From positions 1-64,000 of the forward strand of contig NZ_JACDRR010000025.1 of the NCBI RefSeq assembly GCF_013449375.1: DNA of 64,000 nt. Reading direction: 5' to 3'. The notes beneath the pieces were generated by a model that was given only the letters and a program-made list of their open reading frames with translations, had not been told where the DNA came from and made no database searches. This document shows, in pieces, positions 48,363-59,789 of this stretch. Both the position numbers and the translations under genes were made by a program. Source of the DNA: Pectobacterium sp. CFBP8739 (GTDB taxonomy: Bacteria > Pseudomonadota > Gammaproteobacteria > Enterobacterales > Enterobacteriaceae). Position 1 is the first letter of the stretch. Each line of letters begins with the position of its first letter.

Positions 48363-50354
48363 TTAACTGCTCAGCGCGTGCTGATAATCACGCAGGATCC
48401 CAGTCAAGCGTCCCACTGGCGCGGTCACACTCGGGGGAAGCTGCTGTTCCGTCAACATCTGCTGATAACGTTCAAGCTCGTCTAACAGCTGCGTGAAATA
48501 GCGGCTACGGGTGGTGTCACGTCGGGCCAATATCACCTGCTCTGCCGTCGCGCGAATCTGACGATGAAAGGCCGACAGTGCTGCGTTTTGCGGAATATCC
48601 AGCGTTCTCAGACGCTGGTGCATGATGATCAGCCACAGTGCGAGACGATACTTGGCAATGTCGTTAGGGAAGCGGTTAAGTAGCAGGAACAGCTGTTGAT
48701 ACAACGCAGGCAGGTGGTTTTCCTTGCGCCGCGTCGTGTTGGTCGTCAGCGCTGAAACCGCACCATACACAAAACGGTTCAGCAGCGTTCTCCCCGTATG
48801 CGTTTTGGTGTTATCTCGGATCAGCAGGATCACCATCAGCGCCAGAAAACAGCCGATGATCTGGCCGATCGCACTGTCCAAAAATTGACTGATGTGGAAC
48901 GTCATCGGGTTGTCCAACACCAGGATATTGATCGTACTGGCTAGTGCGCCCAGCGAACCGAGACGACGTTTTTGTACTTCAAGCCCGAGGAAGAAGGCCA
49001 TCGCCCCCAGACTCAGGCACAGCAGCAACATACTTTGCTGCGTTGAGGGCATAATAAACATGAACATTATTGCCCCCAGCGGCAGCGCGTAGATCGTCCC
49101 GAACAGAAAATCCTTCGCCATCATCTGCGGATTCGGCAAACGCATGGCAAGCGATGTCACCACCGCAATCATCACCATACATACGCTGCCAGAGGTCCAG
49201 CCGGTGCTCAACCAGAACAAACAGCCCAGTGCAGTCGCCACGCCAGTACGTAAGCCGTTGATCATGGCATGATGAGTTTCGGCTGATGGTGCTTTAATTT
49301 CCACCTCGCTGTTCAACACGTCAGCTTCAATCGTCGTGATACGCCCGTTGGTGTGCACGCCTTTCGCTAACAACAAATAGCGCGTCGCCGCCCCCACCCA
49401 GCTAACCAATGTAGGCGGCACGTCACGGCTGTTTGCGGCAATCAGGTGTCGCAATGCTTTCACACGGCAATGCACATCGCGGAATGACTCAACGGGCTGA
49501 TCCAACACCAGCTTCAGGCTGCTTTTTACAGGAGTCGGGGCATCCTGCAAAATCAGGTAGGTTTCACACGCCTGGGTAATCATCGTGAGCGACTGCGTGT
49601 GCAACGACGTTAAACGGCGGTTACTGTTCTGCCAACGTGAGGATTCCAGCATCAGGCTGCTGCGCATGCCGCTTAGCGCGGTCGTTTTACGCACCAGCGC
49701 GTGCCATGCCGCATCGATGGTTTCTTTCTCCACGCCGTTCATGCTGAGTTGCAGTAAGCGATATTGATCCACCAGCAGCTCACCAATGTTCCGGTCAACG
49801 TCCTGTTTGATCGAACGTGGCGAAAACAGTAAATCCGCCAGAATGGCACAGACAATGCCCAGTACAATCTCGCTACAGCGCTCCACGGCAAACTGCGGCG
49901 TCAGCAGCGGCGTGCCCTGCGTCGACACAATAATAATCAGCGCGGTATAGCCTGCCAGCCCGAACACATAGGCATTTTCGACTTTAACCAGTGAAGAAAC
50001 CCAGGTGCAGAGGCCAGCCCAAATACAGCACAGCATTAACATCACCACCGGTGCGCGCACAGTGGCAATAATGATGATAAGTGCACCGATACAGCCGATA
50101 AAGGTGCCAATAATACGCAGAATACCACGATGACGAATGGCACCGGAAAACGGCTCGCCGCCTGCGGCAAAAGCGGGGCCGGCAGCAACAATTGCCGCTG
50201 TCAGCACCGACCAGCGCGGAGTTTCCAACTGGAGATGGAAACCCAGAAACAGGGACAGCACAATCGCAAAGCTCAGTTTGAAGGCAAAGCGCACACGCGC
50301 AAACGTCGGTGTCGTAAAGAACATAGGAACGGTTAACGAGGGCGTTTTCATCAT
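48363..50354 (-). CDS. aaeB: Aromatic carboxylic acid efflux pump subunit AaeB
   Basis: Inner-membrane FUSC/aromatic-acid-exporter family transporter; in E. coli it exports p-hydroxybenzoate and related acids with AaeA. 663 aa with two sets of membrane helices (about residues 15-165 and 370-500) flanking a cytoplasmic helical domain. FUSC features [37 protein letters not shown] in the first set and [10 protein letters not shown] in the second. In a plant pathogen it could relieve toxicity of plant phenolic acids, an inference. Last gene of aaeXAB. Confidence 0.95.
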   Translation of the reverse strand: MMKTPSLTVPMFFTTPTFARVRFAFKLSFAIVLSLFLGFHLQLETPRWSVLTAAIVAAGPAFAAGGEPFSGAIRHRGILRIIGTFIGCIGALIIIIATVRAPVVMLMLCCIWAGLCTWVSSLVKVENAYVFGLAGYTALIIIVSTQGTPLLTPQFAVERCSEIVLGIVCAILADLLFSPRSIKQDVDRNIGELLVDQYRLLQLSMNGVEKETIDAAWHALVRKTTALSGMRSSLMLESSRWQNSNRRLTSLHTQSLTMITQACETYLILQDAPTPVKSSLKLVLDQPVESFRDVHCRVKALRHLIAANSRDVPPTLVSWVGAATRYLLLAKGVHTNGRITTIEADVLNSEVEIKAPSAETHHAMINGLRTGVATALGCLFWLSTGWTSGSVCMVMIAVVTSLAMRLPNPQMMAKDFLFGTIYALPLGAIMFMFIMPSTQQSMLLLCLSLGAMAFFLGLEVQKRRLGSLGALASTINILVLDNPMTFHISQFLDSAIGQIIGCFLALMVILLIRDNTKTHTGRTLLNRFVYGAVSALTTNTTRRKENHLPALYQQLFLLLNRFPNDIAKYRLALWLIIMHQRLRTLDIPQNAALSAFHRQIRATAEQVILARRDTTRSRYFTQLLDELERYQQMLTEQQLPPSVTAPVGRLTGILRDYQHALSS

Positions 50355-50362
50355 CGTCTCGC

Positions 50363-51328
50363 TTAACCAAACTCACGCAGGCGATAAAGGAGACGGATAA
50401 GCGGCGACGGCTTTTTATCATTGTTGACCTGCTCACCGGTGATCACCACGGTTGCCGTCGTACCAGCCGGATAGAGGTCGCCCATTTGGCGATCGAGGCG
50501 AATTTTTACCGGCACACGCTGCGCCAAACGCACCCATTCCAGATTAGAATCCACGTTAGCCAGGCCTTTATTGTTTGCGCTGCTGCTGCTGTTATTCACG
50601 CCAGCCGCTACGCTATCCACCGTGCCATAAAATATCTTTTCGCTGCCCAACGGCGTAATTTCCACACGGTAGCCACGACGCACGCCTTCAAGCTTGGTTT
50701 CTTCCATGTACGCCAGCAGATAGAACGAATCCTTCTTCACCAGCGCTACCGCCGTGTTACCTCGTTCAATGAACTCACCGCTCTGCACATGCAGGTTGGT
50801 CACCCAGCCGTCGGCAGGGGCGCGCACCACGGTACGTTCCAGCTCCAGTTGCGCCAGTGACAACACCGCCTGCGCTTTAGCAAGCTGGTGCGTGGCGGTT
50901 TCCAGCGCATTACTGGACTGATCGATATTTTCCTGCGACATCGCACTGATGCCCAGTCGCGTCCGACGCCCTGATTCCCGACGTTTTTCCGTCACCAGCG
51001 CCTGATAATAGGCGACATCGGCTTCCGCCTGCGCCACGGCCTGATGGTAGCGTGGCTGATCGATGACAAACAGCACATCCCCTTTGTTCACCAACTGATT
51101 GTCCGTGACGCGAACATCGCTCAACAACCCACTGACGTCCGGCGCAATGGCGACAACGTCCGCCGTAAATTTGGCGTCACGCGTCCAGGGTGATTCGGTA
51201 TAAAACGCCCAGATACGGAAAATGGCGACAATCGCACACAGCACAATCACCAGCGTAATAACCACGCGGCTCAGTTTTTTGATCAGCACGGCCTGCTGTC
51301 TAAACAAGGTTAAAAAGAACGCTTTCAC
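50363..51328 (-). CDS. aaeA: Aromatic acid efflux membrane-fusion protein AaeA
   Basis: Periplasmic adaptor of the AaeAB pump. The probable start is GTG 51328, preceded by GAGGCGTCT, giving 321 aa (E. coli 310); the open frame extends 30 codons further but into aaeX. One N-terminal membrane helix (about 20-42), then the barrel-sandwich halves: [23 protein letters not shown] and [20 protein letters not shown], separated by a helical hairpin (about 100-165). It overlaps neither neighbour: aaeB starts 8 bp later and aaeX ends 7 bp earlier. Confidence 0.94.
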   Translation of the reverse strand: MKAFFLTLFRQQAVLIKKLSRVVITLVIVLCAIVAIFRIWAFYTESPWTRDAKFTADVVAIAPDVSGLLSDVRVTDNQLVNKGDVLFVIDQPRYHQAVAQAEADVAYYQALVTEKRRESGRRTRLGISAMSQENIDQSSNALETATHQLAKAQAVLSLAQLELERTVVRAPADGWVTNLHVQSGEFIERGNTAVALVKKDSFYLLAYMEETKLEGVRRGYRVEITPLGSEKIFYGTVDSVAAGVNNSSSSANNKGLANVDSNLEWVRLAQRVPVKIRLDRQMGDLYPAGTTATVVITGEQVNNDKKPSPLIRLLYRLREFG

Positions 51329-51335
51329 AGACGCC

Positions 51336-51539
51336 TCACAGACCGTAACGGAAAAGTAAATAGAACAAACAGCAGAACAGCGCGCTGTTAAACAGCGCCG
51401 GATGCCAGACGAAGTCATAGATACCCGTCGGTTGCAGCAGGCGATTCACGACAAAAAACAGGGTCAATGACACCAGCAAGACAAAAAATACGGGGGGAAA
51501 TGACAACCCGAACAGCACCATAACCGGGAGTGAACTCAT
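51336..51539 (-). CDS. aaeX: Small membrane protein AaeX
   Basis: 67-residue DUF1656 protein of unknown function always encoded with aaeAB. Two hydrophobic segments (about residues 8-30 and 45-65), with the family's [19 protein letters not shown] and [28 protein letters not shown] lies upstream. First gene of the operon, under probable control of AaeR encoded divergently. Confidence 0.93.
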   Translation of the reverse strand: MSSLPVMVLFGLSFPPVFFVLLVSLTLFFVVNRLLQPTGIYDFVWHPALFNSALFCCLFYLLFRYGL

Positions 51540-51963
51540 CCTCTTTTCCTTTTTTCTATTAGGTAGTGGTAGCGCGCAGGTTCGCTACCGGATGGTGAAT
51601 GATGTCGTCTGATGCTGACGTTCAGCCTAGACAAAAGCGCGTCATCCCGCAGGCTGTAGCCAGCGAATTAAATAGCGTTAAACTGATGAATAGCGATACC
51701 AGCAGAGACTGACTAGCGATGGGAAATCAGCGCGCGATCTACATTGGGTAAATAAACACAATCATCGGGTAGCCCTAGGTAGTGAATAATCATGGACGAC
51801 CACAGGGGCGATGTCTGTTCGCTTTCGCCTTCAGTCAACACTGCCGCTTGAGCGATGGCGGACAATGCTCCACCCAGCATCACCGGATAGGCTATATTAT
51901 GGATGCTTATTATCACCTTATCTACATAGTGTGATCTAAATCACTTTTAAGCCAGAGTGAATA
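51540..51963. promoter_or_regulatory. aaeX-aaeR divergent regulatory region
   Basis: 424 bp. In E. coli the AaeR-regulated promoters lie between these divergent genes. A 67-codon minus-strand open frame (GTG, 51713-51916) covers part of it but has no clear ribosome-binding site or recognisable domain, so it is not called a gene. A TCTACATAGTGTGATC stretch near 51920-51935 precedes aaeR and could include its promoter. Confidence 0.5.
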
Positions 51964-52905
51964 ATGGAAAGACTAAAGAGTATGTCGGTGTTTGCCCGCG
52001 TGGTGGAATTTGGTTCTTTTACCGCGGCCGCCCGCCAGTTGCAGATGAGCGTATCCGCCGTCAGCCAAACCGTCACCAAGCTCGAAGATGAACTACAGAT
52101 TAAGCTACTGAACCGCAGTACGCGCAGCATTGGACTGACGGAAGCGGGGAAAATTTACTATCACGGCTGTCGCCGCATGCTGCATGAGGCGCATGAGGTC
52201 CATGAGCAACTTTACGCTTTCAACAATACGCCCATAGGCACACTGCGTATCGGCAGTTCTTCCACGATGGCGCAGAATGTGTTGTCCACCATGACTGCCG
52301 CGATGCTGAAGGAATACCCCGGTTTGTCCGTCAATCTGGTCACAGGAATTCCCGCTCCTGACCTGATTGCCGATGGGCTGGATATCGTTATCCGCGTCGG
52401 TGCATTGCAGGATTCCAGCCTGTTCTCGAAACGCTTAGGCTCGATGCCCATGGTGGTCTGTGCCGCCAAAAGCTATCTGGCACAGCACGGCACGCCGGAT
52501 AAACCGGCAGATATGGTGAATTTTTCCTGGCTGGAATACAGCGTGCGTCCCGACAGCGAATTTGAGCTGATCGCCCCGGAAGGCATTTCAACCCGCGTCA
52601 CGCCACAAGGACGCTTTGTCACCAACGATCCGCAAACGCTAGTGCGCTGGCTCAAGGCTGGCGCGGGTATCGCGTACGTGCCGCTCATGTGGATCGTGGA
52701 TGAAATCCATCGCGGCGAAATCGAGATTCTATTTAATCGCTACCACTCCGATCCGCGCCCAGTCTATGCACTCTACACCCGCAAAGACAACCTGCCGCTA
52801 AAAGTACAGGTCTGCATTAACTACATGACGGAATACTTCAAAAACGTCGCCCTGACGTATCAGGGCTACCGGCAGAATCATAGCGAGGAAAAAAAACCGC
52901 GCTAA
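51964..52905 (+). CDS. aaeR: LysR-family regulator AaeR
   Basis: LysR-type regulator next to and divergent from aaeXAB, which in E. coli it activates in response to aromatic carboxylic acids. 313 aa: N-terminal winged helix-turn-helix (about 1-60: VVEFGSFTAAARQLQMSVSAVSQTVTKLEDELQIKLLNRSTR), then a substrate-binding domain (about 90-295). An AATA-ATG start with modest ribosome binding. The extreme C-terminus (EEKKPR) overlaps the tldD terminator. Confidence 0.93.
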   Translation: MERLKSMSVFARVVEFGSFTAAARQLQMSVSAVSQTVTKLEDELQIKLLNRSTRSIGLTEAGKIYYHGCRRMLHEAHEVHEQLYAFNNTPIGTLRIGSSSTMAQNVLSTMTAAMLKEYPGLSVNLVTGIPAPDLIADGLDIVIRVGALQDSSLFSKRLGSMPMVVCAAKSYLAQHGTPDKPADMVNFSWLEYSVRPDSEFELIAPEGISTRVTPQGRFVTNDPQTLVRWLKAGAGIAYVPLMWIVDEIHRGEIEILFNRYHSDPRPVYALYTRKDNLPLKVQVCINYMTEYFKNVALTYQGYRQNHSEEKKPR

Positions 52906-52916
52906 TAACGCGCGGT
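52889..52916 (-). terminator. tldD terminator overlapping the aaeR 3' end
   Basis: ACCGCGC / GCGCGGT stem with a 7-nt loop. On the minus strand it is followed by eight T, 30 bp after the tldD stop codon. The stem overlaps the last codons and stop of convergent aaeR. Confidence 0.8.
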
Positions 52917-52945
52917 CTTAAAGGGAACTCAGGACTCAGAGCAAA

Positions 52946-54391
52946 TTACGCGGTGCCGCCAACGGTCAGGCTTTCCAGCTTCAGCGTAGGTTGGCCAACG
53001 CCGACAGGCAGGCTTTGCCCTTCTTTACCACACACGCCGACGCCTTTATCCAGCGCCAGATCGTTACCGACCATCGAGATCTGCTGCATTGCTTCAATAC
53101 CAGAGCCAATCAGCGTGGCACCTTTGACTGGCGTGGTGATACGACCTTTTTCGATCAGGTACGCTTCGGACGTCGAGAAGACGAACTTGCCAGAAGTGAT
53201 ATCAACCTGACCGCCGCCAAAGTTTGGCGCATACAGGCCGTATTCAACGCTGGAGATAATCTCTTCTGGCGTAGATTTCCCGGCCAGCATGTAGGTGTTC
53301 GTCATACGTGGCATTGGCAAGTGGGCATAAGACTCGCGGCGACCGTTGCCCGTCGGCGCGACGCCCATCAGACGAGCGTTCAGCTTGTCCTGCATGTAGC
53401 CTTTCAGTATCCCGTTTTCAATCAGGACATTGTACTGCCCTGACACGCCCTCATCGTCCATTGAGAGGGAGCCACGGCGTCCGCTCAACGTACCATCATC
53501 CACCACCGTGCACAGCTCTGATGCGACGAGTTTCCCCATCTGTCCGCTGAACACTGACGTGCCGCGACGGTTAAAGTCGCCTTCCAGACCGTGACCTACC
53601 GCTTCATGCAACAGCACGCCCGGCCAGCCTGCGCCCAGTACCACAGGCATCGGCCCTGCGGGTGCGGCCACCGCCGACAGATTTACCAGCGCCATACGCA
53701 CGGCTTCTTTTGCCCAGGCGTCGACACGCGCTTCGCCGTCCGCCACTTCCCAGAAGTAGTCATAGCCGCCACGCAGGCCGCCGCCGCTGGAACCGCGTTC
53801 ACGTTTACCTTCAGATTCGACCAGCACGCTAATCGACAGGCGAACCAGCGGACGTACATCCGCCGCCAGCGTGCCATCCGTCGCCGCCACTAGCACCAGT
53901 TCATACACACCGGTCAGGCTGGCCGATACTTCCTGTACCCGTGCATCCGCAGCACGCGCGACCGTATCGGCACGCTGCAACAGCGCAATTTTGTCCTCAC
54001 GCGTCAGGCTATCCAACGGATTCAACGTTGGATAAAGCGCATTATGCGATACCGCACCCAACGTGTGCGCCGTGCCAGTACCCTGCTCCCGCACAATGCT
54101 GCGTGCAGCCTGAGCACTCTGATGCAATGCATTCAGCGTGATCTGATCGGCATAAGCAAACCCAGTCTTTTCTCCGTCAATCGCACGGATACCCACGCCC
54201 TGATCGATATTGTAAGAACCGTCTTTAATGATACGATCTTCCAGTACCCAAGACTCATGGTAGCTGGACTGGAAATAGAGATCGGCATAGTCCAGACGAC
54301 GCTCATTAAGCGACCCCAGCACAGCGGCGAGATCGTCAAGATTCAATTTGTTAGCGGTGAGTAACTGCTCACTGACAAACGCAAGGCTCAT
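52946..54391 (-). CDS. tldD: Metalloprotease TldD
   Basis: Catalytic half of the TldD/TldE peptidase. 481 aa with the zinc motif [13 protein letters not shown] (HEAVGH, about residues 262-267) and the downstream metal ligand Cys in the C-terminal part ([24 protein letters not shown]). An N-terminal domain begins [21 protein letters not shown]. Follows yhdP after a 56-bp gap on the same strand, as in E. coli. Confidence 0.96.
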   Translation of the reverse strand: MSLAFVSEQLLTANKLNLDDLAAVLGSLNERRLDYADLYFQSSYHESWVLEDRIIKDGSYNIDQGVGIRAIDGEKTGFAYADQITLNALHQSAQAARSIVREQGTGTAHTLGAVSHNALYPTLNPLDSLTREDKIALLQRADTVARAADARVQEVSASLTGVYELVLVAATDGTLAADVRPLVRLSISVLVESEGKRERGSSGGGLRGGYDYFWEVADGEARVDAWAKEAVRMALVNLSAVAAPAGPMPVVLGAGWPGVLLHEAVGHGLEGDFNRRGTSVFSGQMGKLVASELCTVVDDGTLSGRRGSLSMDDEGVSGQYNVLIENGILKGYMQDKLNARLMGVAPTGNGRRESYAHLPMPRMTNTYMLAGKSTPEEIISSVEYGLYAPNFGGGQVDITSGKFVFSTSEAYLIEKGRITTPVKGATLIGSGIEAMQQISMVGNDLALDKGVGVCGKEGQSLPVGVGQPTLKLESLTVGGTA

Positions 54392-54447
54392 AGTTTTTCA
54401 CTCTTTATCAGATAATCGGTTGAGTACACTGCGCAGTCCTAACGGCA

Positions 54448-57400
54448 TTATTCGCCTTTCTTTTTGTTCGGCTCACGCAGCACTTCCTGAATCTTTGGCT
54501 GATCGACGCTACCGGAAATCTGGTAGCGAATCAGCGAAATCTTGTTCCATAGTGGTGCCAGCACTTTACTGGCAGCAAACACGGCGGCTCCCACAACTGG
54601 GTTGACGGCAAAGGCAGTCGCTACACCCACCGTTGCGGAAATTTCTGGGGCGATAACCGCTTCCATATTGACCTGTCGCTGAGCGAGGTCGAGATCGCCT
54701 TTCATCGCGATATCCGCCTCCAGCCCGTCGATCAGCATATCATCAGTATGCAACACGCCGTCTTTAATCCATGCGGTGCTGCGAATCGAATCGAAGTAAA
54801 ATCCACGACCAAACGTATCACTAAAATCAAACCGCAGCTTACGCATCAGCGCATCGAAGCTCAATAAACGCAGCAGTTGCCCCGCCTGACCCGCGCCGAC
54901 TTCGGCAATTTCACCCTTACCAATGCGCGTGTGCAATATTCCGCTCAGGCTGGCAATATCCGGTGCCCACGGCGTTCCACGCCAGTACAAATCGTAATCC
55001 ACATCGAAAGAACCGGCCTTGAGCGGTGAATCCACGCCGAACCAGTTAGCGTTCTGTTCCAGACTGTCTCCCGTCAGGCGGCCTTTTAGCGCGCTCCGGA
55101 CCCCTTCCGCATTTTCCTGCCAGGAACCGTTTACCGTCAGACGGGCTTTACCCGTATCAATAATGCCATCCGTCAGCGTTAATTTTTCCTTTTCTGGCAG
55201 CAGCGTTCCCTGAATGCTTCCCATATTCTGCCCGATAATCCAGCACTGGCGACAGTTAACCGCCAGCGACGGCCAGTCTTCAAAGCTAATGCTCGGGTCG
55301 TTCAGTGGCGATTTTTTCTCTGCTAGCGCCACCGGATTGGTCGCTTCGTTCCCTTTCCACTGAGGATTGTAGTAGAGATAATTGATGTCGCTGCGCCACA
55401 TACCACGATTGGGAATCTCAACCGTTCCGTCAATTTCACGCCCTTTTGCCCGCACTTCGCTGCCAGCAAGCGTATTTTTGCGCGTAATTTCCAGATCATG
55501 CCACTGCTGACCTAGCAGCTGTAGCTCAGGCGTACGCAAGGTCACCGCTTCTGGGAAACGAAGGGAACTCTGTGCCTTTCTCCCTTCCGCCGATGTCGAG
55601 GCACGCAGCGATGGCAGGAGCCCCAGCCAGCTTTCCGCATCCAACGGCGGAAGATCGAGCACCAGCGAGGAGTTTTCTGGTAATGCAGGCGCCGCCGTTG
55701 TTCCATTCTGCCAGCTTGCTCGTGCCAGCGTCACGGTGTCGCCTTTCAGCAGCCATTGGCTATTGAAGTGGTTATCCTTGCCCAGCCGTCCCTGCATCGT
55801 GAAGCCATTCAGGTCGCCGCTGGCTTTTACCTCCAGCGGCAGGCTCTCACCAGCAGGCTTACTTAGTGGGTTAGGTAAGTGACTGCTTACTTTGCTTAAA
55901 TCAGCCTGTACATCAACATTATAGGTTGCTTTACCGGAATGCGGCAGGTTAACGGAGACCATACTCTTCCAGCCCGCCAAACCGGACACGTCTTTACTTG
56001 CCGATGTCGGTAAACCAGGCAAGCGCGCAGGTTGCCAATCGCCCTGCAAGCCAACATTCACCAGAAAAGCCTTCGCTTGCTCTTCTGTGGTGAAGTTGAC
56101 CGCCATTGGCTGATTCATCCAATTCGCCTGAAGCGTATCACTGCGTAAATTGCCGTTTTCATAGCGGAATTTACCCGTGAGATTCTTAATCGTGGTATTC
56201 AACGGTTTGATATACAGACTGTTATTGTTCAGCGCAATGTCGCCACTGGCGCGAACATCGTCACCAGCAAGCGGAATATCCAGATGCAGCGTGCCTTTCA
56301 CCGGCCCGCCAATTTTCAGTTCATCCAGCGCCGTACCCAACGAGGATTTCAGCGGCGTCTGATTAAAATAGTTCCCCACTTCAGGCCCCGGACCTTCCAG
56401 CTCGCCATCAATGAGCAGCATCTCTTTTTCATAATCGGGAATGACCGCGCTAATATTCTTGCCTTCTACCTTGCCCAGCCAGGTTTGTGGCGCAAACATC
56501 CATAAGCCGTTGTTGGCGAAATCCAGATTAATATCCAGCGGCGTCAGCGCAGGCCAGCCCGGTTGGAACTCGAAGGTCGCCTCTTTCACCGGCACCCAGA
56601 CTTCAAACTGACCTTCATTATGCGTATACGGGAAATGTTGCGGATTACCGGCAAAGATCAGCGTCGCGTTATCGACACGACCGCCTTTCAGCGCACCGCT
56701 CAGATAGTCCACCAGCTCGGTGCCCATAAACCATTCAGGATAATAGCGCCAGGCATCCGCTGCATCGGTCAGCCGAATACCCGCCAGAATATCTAGCTTC
56801 GGCTCTTGTTTGACTGGCTGTTCGTAACGGAAATCACCATTCGCCCATAGCGATTTCGCCTGCACGTCCAGACCATGACTCCAAAGCGCCAGACCCTGTG
56901 CGTCATTACGCCAGTCAATCGTGCCGCTAGCCTGCTTGATTTCCAGCGGCGCGCGGAACATATCGACATAGGGCAGCGTGCTCTGATCTAACGCGACGCT
57001 AACCTGACCACGCTCGGCGCTACCGCGGGCAGAGCCAGAGAAATGATTAACACCCGGCAGCAATTTCCACTGCTTCCAGCTCACGTCCTGCCAATTGGCC
57101 TGAAAGCGGCTTCTCTCCGGCTGTTGCAGAGGAATATCGACCGCAACGGTATTCAATGTGCCCGTCGGTTTCAGTTCTGCCCAACGTTCTTTCAAGGCTG
57201 GCGTAGTGCTGGAAAGCAGCGGAAGCAGCGTACTTACCCGCTCCAGCGCCAGATCACTGGCTCGAACGCGCAGTTCTTCTTGCCGATCGGGTCCTAACAT
57301 GTGTTCGTTTTTTGGCAGCCAGAGAGCAGAGAGACGACCTTTCGGCCAGGCGACGCCATCCGTTGCCAGATTCAATTCAGGTACATCCACCAGCCAACCA

Positions 57401-58278
57401 TTCTCCTGACGGCTGACATGCAGCGCCATGTCATCGACCTTCAGGCGATGTGCATCGCGGCCTTCACCCCAGTTGGCCGTTCCCTGATTCAGGAACACAT
57501 CACCGCTGTGGATGTCGCCTTCACGAACGTTCAGCCAAGCCGCTAGGCTAAAGTCAGCACTTTCCAGCCCAGTCGTGTTTTTCATCCAGCGGCTGAGCCA
57601 GGGCTTCATATCGATATTGTCAGCCTGCAGGTAGAACGTGCCGTTGCTGAGCAGCCCCTGCTCATCGTGCAAGTCCATGCGCATTTGCACCACGCCGTGC
57701 TGACCGTTAAAACTCGACAGGCTGATCAAACCTTCCGCACGATGACGTTTGTCGGTATTCAGCCAAGTCAGTTGCGGAATACTCAGCTCCGCGCGGGAAC
57801 CGGAAGGCGTCAGGAAGGTGATATGGCTATCACGCAGGTCAAAGTGATCAAACTGGCGCAGGAAAAGGTCACTAACCTTTCCTGACTCCATCAGTTTGGT
57901 GTCCTGCTGCTGCCCTGTGAATTGGCTATTAATATCAAGCTTTAACTGGTGAAACGTGAGATCGCGAAACTGCCAGCGCCCGTGTAACAGCGACTGCCAC
58001 ACATCCAACGCCAGCGTAATGCGATCAACCTGCCAGTCTGATTCAGGCAGGGACGTGCGAAATTTTTCAATCTCCAACGTGGGGCCAAAGGACTCCCAGC
58101 GCCCCGTCATCGAGCCAATTTCCAGCGGAACACCCGCCGCAGACTGCGCCCAGGCCACCAACTGTGGCCGGAAGTGATCGAGCTGCGGCAGTACCAGTCT
58201 TAAGCCGCTGACTAACAGCGCAACCATCACGACAAGCGTGGCACCCGTGATGACGAGTATTCCGGGCAGTCGCCTCAC
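54448..58278 (-). CDS. yhdP: AsmA-like bridge protein YhdP
   Basis: Very large envelope protein (1276 aa) with an N-terminal membrane helix (about residues 8-30) and a long repeated beta-groove domain. With TamB and YdbH it moves phospholipids from the inner to the outer membrane in E. coli. DUF3971 and AsmA-like C-terminal regions are recognisable: LDLPPLDAESWLGLLPSL and the end MKGDLDLAQRQVNMEAVIAPEISATVGVATAFAVNPVVGAAVFAASKVL. Full length. Follows rng after 41 bp; the rng-yhdP-tldD order is conserved. Confidence 0.95.
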   Translation of the reverse strand: MRRLPGILVITGATLVVMVALLVSGLRLVLPQLDHFRPQLVAWAQSAAGVPLEIGSMTGRWESFGPTLEIEKFRTSLPESDWQVDRITLALDVWQSLLHGRWQFRDLTFHQLKLDINSQFTGQQQDTKLMESGKVSDLFLRQFDHFDLRDSHITFLTPSGSRAELSIPQLTWLNTDKRHRAEGLISLSSFNGQHGVVQMRMDLHDEQGLLSNGTFYLQADNIDMKPWLSRWMKNTTGLESADFSLAAWLNVREGDIHSGDVFLNQGTANWGEGRDAHRLKVDDMALHVSRQENGWLVDVPELNLATDGVAWPKGRLSALWLPKNEHMLGPDRQEELRVRASDLALERVSTLLPLLSSTTPALKERWAELKPTGTLNTVAVDIPLQQPERSRFQANWQDVSWKQWKLLPGVNHFSGSARGSAERGQVSVALDQSTLPYVDMFRAPLEIKQASGTIDWRNDAQGLALWSHGLDVQAKSLWANGDFRYEQPVKQEPKLDILAGIRLTDAADAWRYYPEWFMGTELVDYLSGALKGGRVDNATLIFAGNPQHFPYTHNEGQFEVWVPVKEATFEFQPGWPALTPLDINLDFANNGLWMFAPQTWLGKVEGKNISAVIPDYEKEMLLIDGELEGPGPEVGNYFNQTPLKSSLGTALDELKIGGPVKGTLHLDIPLAGDDVRASGDIALNNNSLYIKPLNTTIKNLTGKFRYENGNLRSDTLQANWMNQPMAVNFTTEEQAKAFLVNVGLQGDWQPARLPGLPTSASKDVSGLAGWKSMVSVNLPHSGKATYNVDVQADLSKVSSHLPNPLSKPAGESLPLEVKASGDLNGFTMQGRLGKDNHFNSQWLLKGDTVTLARASWQNGTTAAPALPENSSLVLDLPPLDAESWLGLLPSLRASTSAEGRKAQSSLRFPEAVTLRTPELQLLGQQWHDLEITRKNTLAGSEVRAKGREIDGTVEIPNRGMWRSDINYLYYNPQWKGNEATNPVALAEKKSPLNDPSISFEDWPSLAVNCRQCWIIGQNMGSIQGTLLPEKEKLTLTDGIIDTGKARLTVNGSWQENAEGVRSALKGRLTGDSLEQNANWFGVDSPLKAGSFDVDYDLYWRGTPWAPDIASLSGILHTRIGKGEIAEVGAGQAGQLLRLLSFDALMRKLRFDFSDTFGRGFYFDSIRSTAWIKDGVLHTDDMLIDGLEADIAMKGDLDLAQRQVNMEAVIAPEISATVGVATAFAVNPVVGAAVFAASKVLAPLWNKISLIRYQISGSVDQPKIQEVLREPNKKKGE

Positions 58279-58319
58279 TACTATCTCCTTCTTTCGTCGC
58301 CGACGACGAGCGCACGAAT

Positions 58320-59789
58320 TTACATCATGACGACGTCAAACTGCTCCTGGCTATACAGGGGTTCGATTTGTACTTTGACCTGCTTGCCGACGAAAATTTC
58401 AACCTCAGCTAAGGCGTGTGATTCGTCGCTTTTCAGCGCTTCTCCGACCGCCGGTGAGGCATAGACTAGGAAACGATCGGTGTCATACGCATGGTGGACA
58501 CGCACAATTTCACGCATGATTTCATAGCAGACGCTTTCTACCGTCTTCACCGTGCCGCGACCGTGACACGTCGGGCATTCATGGCAGAGCACGTGTTCAA
58601 TACTCTCACGCGTGCGTTTACGCGTCATCTCCACTAATCCTAGTTGAGAGAAGCCGTTAATACTGGTTTTAACCCGATCTTTACTGAGCGCCTGCTCCAG
58701 TGAATGCAGAACGCGCCGACGGTGATCTTCATTATTCATATCGATGAAGTCGATAATGATAATACCGCCGAGGTTACGCAGACGCAGCTGCCGCGCAATC
58801 GCCTGCGTGGCCTCTGTGTTGGTATTAAAAATGGTTTCATCCAGATTACGATGGCCGACAAACGCCCCCGTGTTGATGTCGATGGTCGTCATCGCCTCAG
58901 TCTGATCGATGATCAAATAGCCGCCGGATTTCAGTTCAACCTTTCTGTCCAGCGAACGCTGGATCTCATTTTCCACATCAAACAGGTCAAAAATGGGCTG
59001 TTTACCCGCATAGTGTTCGAGTTTGCGGGTCATCTCTGGGATATATTCGGAGGTAAATTCCAGCAGCGCTTCATAGGTCAGCCGAGAGTCAATCCGAATG
59101 CGATCCAACGCCGCACCAGCAAAATCACGCAAAATACGCTGAGCGAGCGCCACTTCACCATAGAGCTTGCATTTGGTCTGGTTGCGTTTTTTGCGTTGCA
59201 TCACCTTGCCCCACAGGCGCTTCAAAAACGCCGCATCCTGCGAAAGCTCTTCTTCACCGATCCCTTCTGCTGCGGTACGGATGATGAAACCACCGTCATC
59301 GTCACAATACTCGGCGACCGTCTTCTTTAAGCGCTCACGTTCCGCTTCGCTCTCAATCCGCTGTGACACGCCAACGTGCGATGCGCCGGGCATAAACACC
59401 AGATAGCGCGATGGCAACGTGATATCCGTCGTCAGACGCGCGCCTTTGGTTCCGAGTGGATCTTTGACCACCTGCACCATGAGATCCTGTCCCTGACGCA
59501 CCAGTTCGGCGATATCACGGACGTGAAAATTCTTCTGTTCGTCACCGGCAACACATTCGGTGTGCGGCATAATATCGGACGCGTGCAAGAATGCCGCTTT
59601 ATCCAGACCGATATCCACGAATGCCGCCTGCATGCCCGGCAGAACGCGGCTCACACGGCCTTTATAAATGTTGCCGACAATACCGCGCTTCGCATCACGC
59701 TCAATGTGGATTTCCTGCAGAATGCCGCCGTCAATATAGGCAACGCGCGTTTCTGAAGGTGTAACGTTTACCAGTAACTCAGCAGTCAT
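58320..59789 (-). CDS. rng: Ribonuclease G
   Basis: Endoribonuclease of the RNase E/G family that matures the 16S rRNA 5' end and cleaves some mRNAs. The start ATG 59789 ([13 protein letters not shown]) gives 489 aa, as in E. coli; 16 upstream codons are unsupported. S1 domain (about residues 35-125: [31 protein letters not shown]), catalytic Asp residues in [12 protein letters not shown] and [17 protein letters not shown], and the Zn-link CHECPTC. It overlaps the yhdE end by 11 bp. Confidence 0.97.
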   Translation of the reverse strand: MTAELLVNVTPSETRVAYIDGGILQEIHIERDAKRGIVGNIYKGRVSRVLPGMQAAFVDIGLDKAAFLHASDIMPHTECVAGDEQKNFHVRDIAELVRQGQDLMVQVVKDPLGTKGARLTTDITLPSRYLVFMPGASHVGVSQRIESEAERERLKKTVAEYCDDDGGFIIRTAAEGIGEEELSQDAAFLKRLWGKVMQRKKRNQTKCKLYGEVALAQRILRDFAGAALDRIRIDSRLTYEALLEFTSEYIPEMTRKLEHYAGKQPIFDLFDVENEIQRSLDRKVELKSGGYLIIDQTEAMTTIDINTGAFVGHRNLDETIFNTNTEATQAIARQLRLRNLGGIIIIDFIDMNNEDHRRRVLHSLEQALSKDRVKTSINGFSQLGLVEMTRKRTRESIEHVLCHECPTCHGRGTVKTVESVCYEIMREIVRVHHAYDTDRFLVYASPAVGEALKSDESHALAEVEIFVGKQVKVQIEPLYSQEQFDVVMM

